5,500 bases of DNA from assembly GCA_900553845.1 (NCBI GenBank), contig USEW01000125.1, positions 1-5,500 on the forward strand, written 5' to 3'. The stretch comes from an uncultured bacterium (GTDB taxonomy: Bacteria; Cyanobacteriota; Vampirovibrionia; Gastranaerophilales; Gastranaerophilaceae). The notes under the pieces were generated by a model. The model did no database searches and had not been told where the DNA came from. It worked only from the letters and a program-made list of their open reading frames with translations. Positions 5,448 to 5,500 of the stretch are shown one piece after another (positions within the stretch are counted from its first letter, which is position 1; each line of letters starts with the position of its first letter). A program made the position numbers and the translations under genes.

Positions 5448-5500
5448 ATGGATAAAAAGTTAACAAATTTATTATTTATTCAAATTGCATTTATATTTTT
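5448..5500 (+). CDS. N-terminus of an unidentified, probably exported or membrane protein (partial)
   Basis: Only the first 17 complete codons are in the window (MDKKLTNLLFIQIAFIF). The start is well supported: AAAGGA (5435-5440) sits seven bases before the ATG, with a second purine run AGAGGGG just upstream. Two lysines followed by an unbroken hydrophobic run look like a signal peptide or first membrane helix. The family cannot be told. It lies 92 bases after the sigma-like gene on the same strand with its own promoter candidate, so it may be a target or partner of the sigma pair, but nothing in the sequence proves this. Confidence 0.65.
   Translation, partial: MDKKLTNLLFIQIAFIF

Noticed and set aside
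1..5500. CRISPR array, tRNA, rRNA or insertion sequence
   Set aside because: No regularly spaced repeats, cloverleaf-like GC-rich stretches, ribosomal RNA motifs or transposase reading frames were seen on either strand.

Overview
The window is an AT-rich bacterial chromosomal segment with standard stop codons and mostly AAGGA/GGGG-type ribosome binding sites. It holds three genes on the minus strand and three on the plus strand, diverging from a roughly 190-base intergenic region at about 2919-3106. The best lineage clue is the coiled-coil protein at 1822-2415. Its C-terminal signature and its place directly behind coaD match, as far as I recall, the DivIVA-like protein of cyanobacteria. With the very low GC and the sigma/anti-sigma gene types, this suggests a non-photosynthetic relative of Cyanobacteria (Vampirovibrionia / 'Melainabacteria', for example Gastranaerophilales). 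That placement is inference. A TonB-like extracytoplasmic domain agrees with a diderm (Gram-negative-type) envelope.

Minus strand, read right to left: coaD (phosphopantetheine adenylyltransferase, coenzyme A synthesis) starts at 2918. It is followed after 17 bases by a DivIVA/Cdv3-like coiled-coil protein (2415-1822), probably in the same operon. After a 241-base gap comes a long membrane-anchored TPR protein (1580 to beyond base 1) that resembles the superhelical part of Slt70-type lytic transglycosylases. Its catalytic domain is not visible, and the last ~20 residues before the window edge do not look like the expected sequence.

Plus strand: a 535-residue, single-pass membrane protein (3107-4714) combines an N-terminal domain of uncertain type, a zinc-finger anti-sigma motif (H-x3-C-x2-C), a long acidic Asn/Asp/Glu-rich linker, one transmembrane helix and a TonB-C-like extracytoplasmic domain. 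It is followed by a 196-residue sigma-70-like protein (4765-5355) with recognisable region-2-like and region-4-like parts. Together they look like a transmembrane signalling pair in which an anti-sigma factor senses something outside the membrane and holds or releases a divergent sigma factor. A sixth gene begins at 5448 with a hydrophobic N-terminus and runs off the window.

The divergent intergenic region is unusually structured. It has an 18-base near-perfect direct repeat 41 bases apart, a 15-base perfect inverted repeat, a 20-base palindrome and several spaced A/T tracts. This is where control of coaD and the anti-sigma gene would be expected. The most notable item in the window is the anti-sigma/TonB-C fusion paired with the divergent sigma factor.
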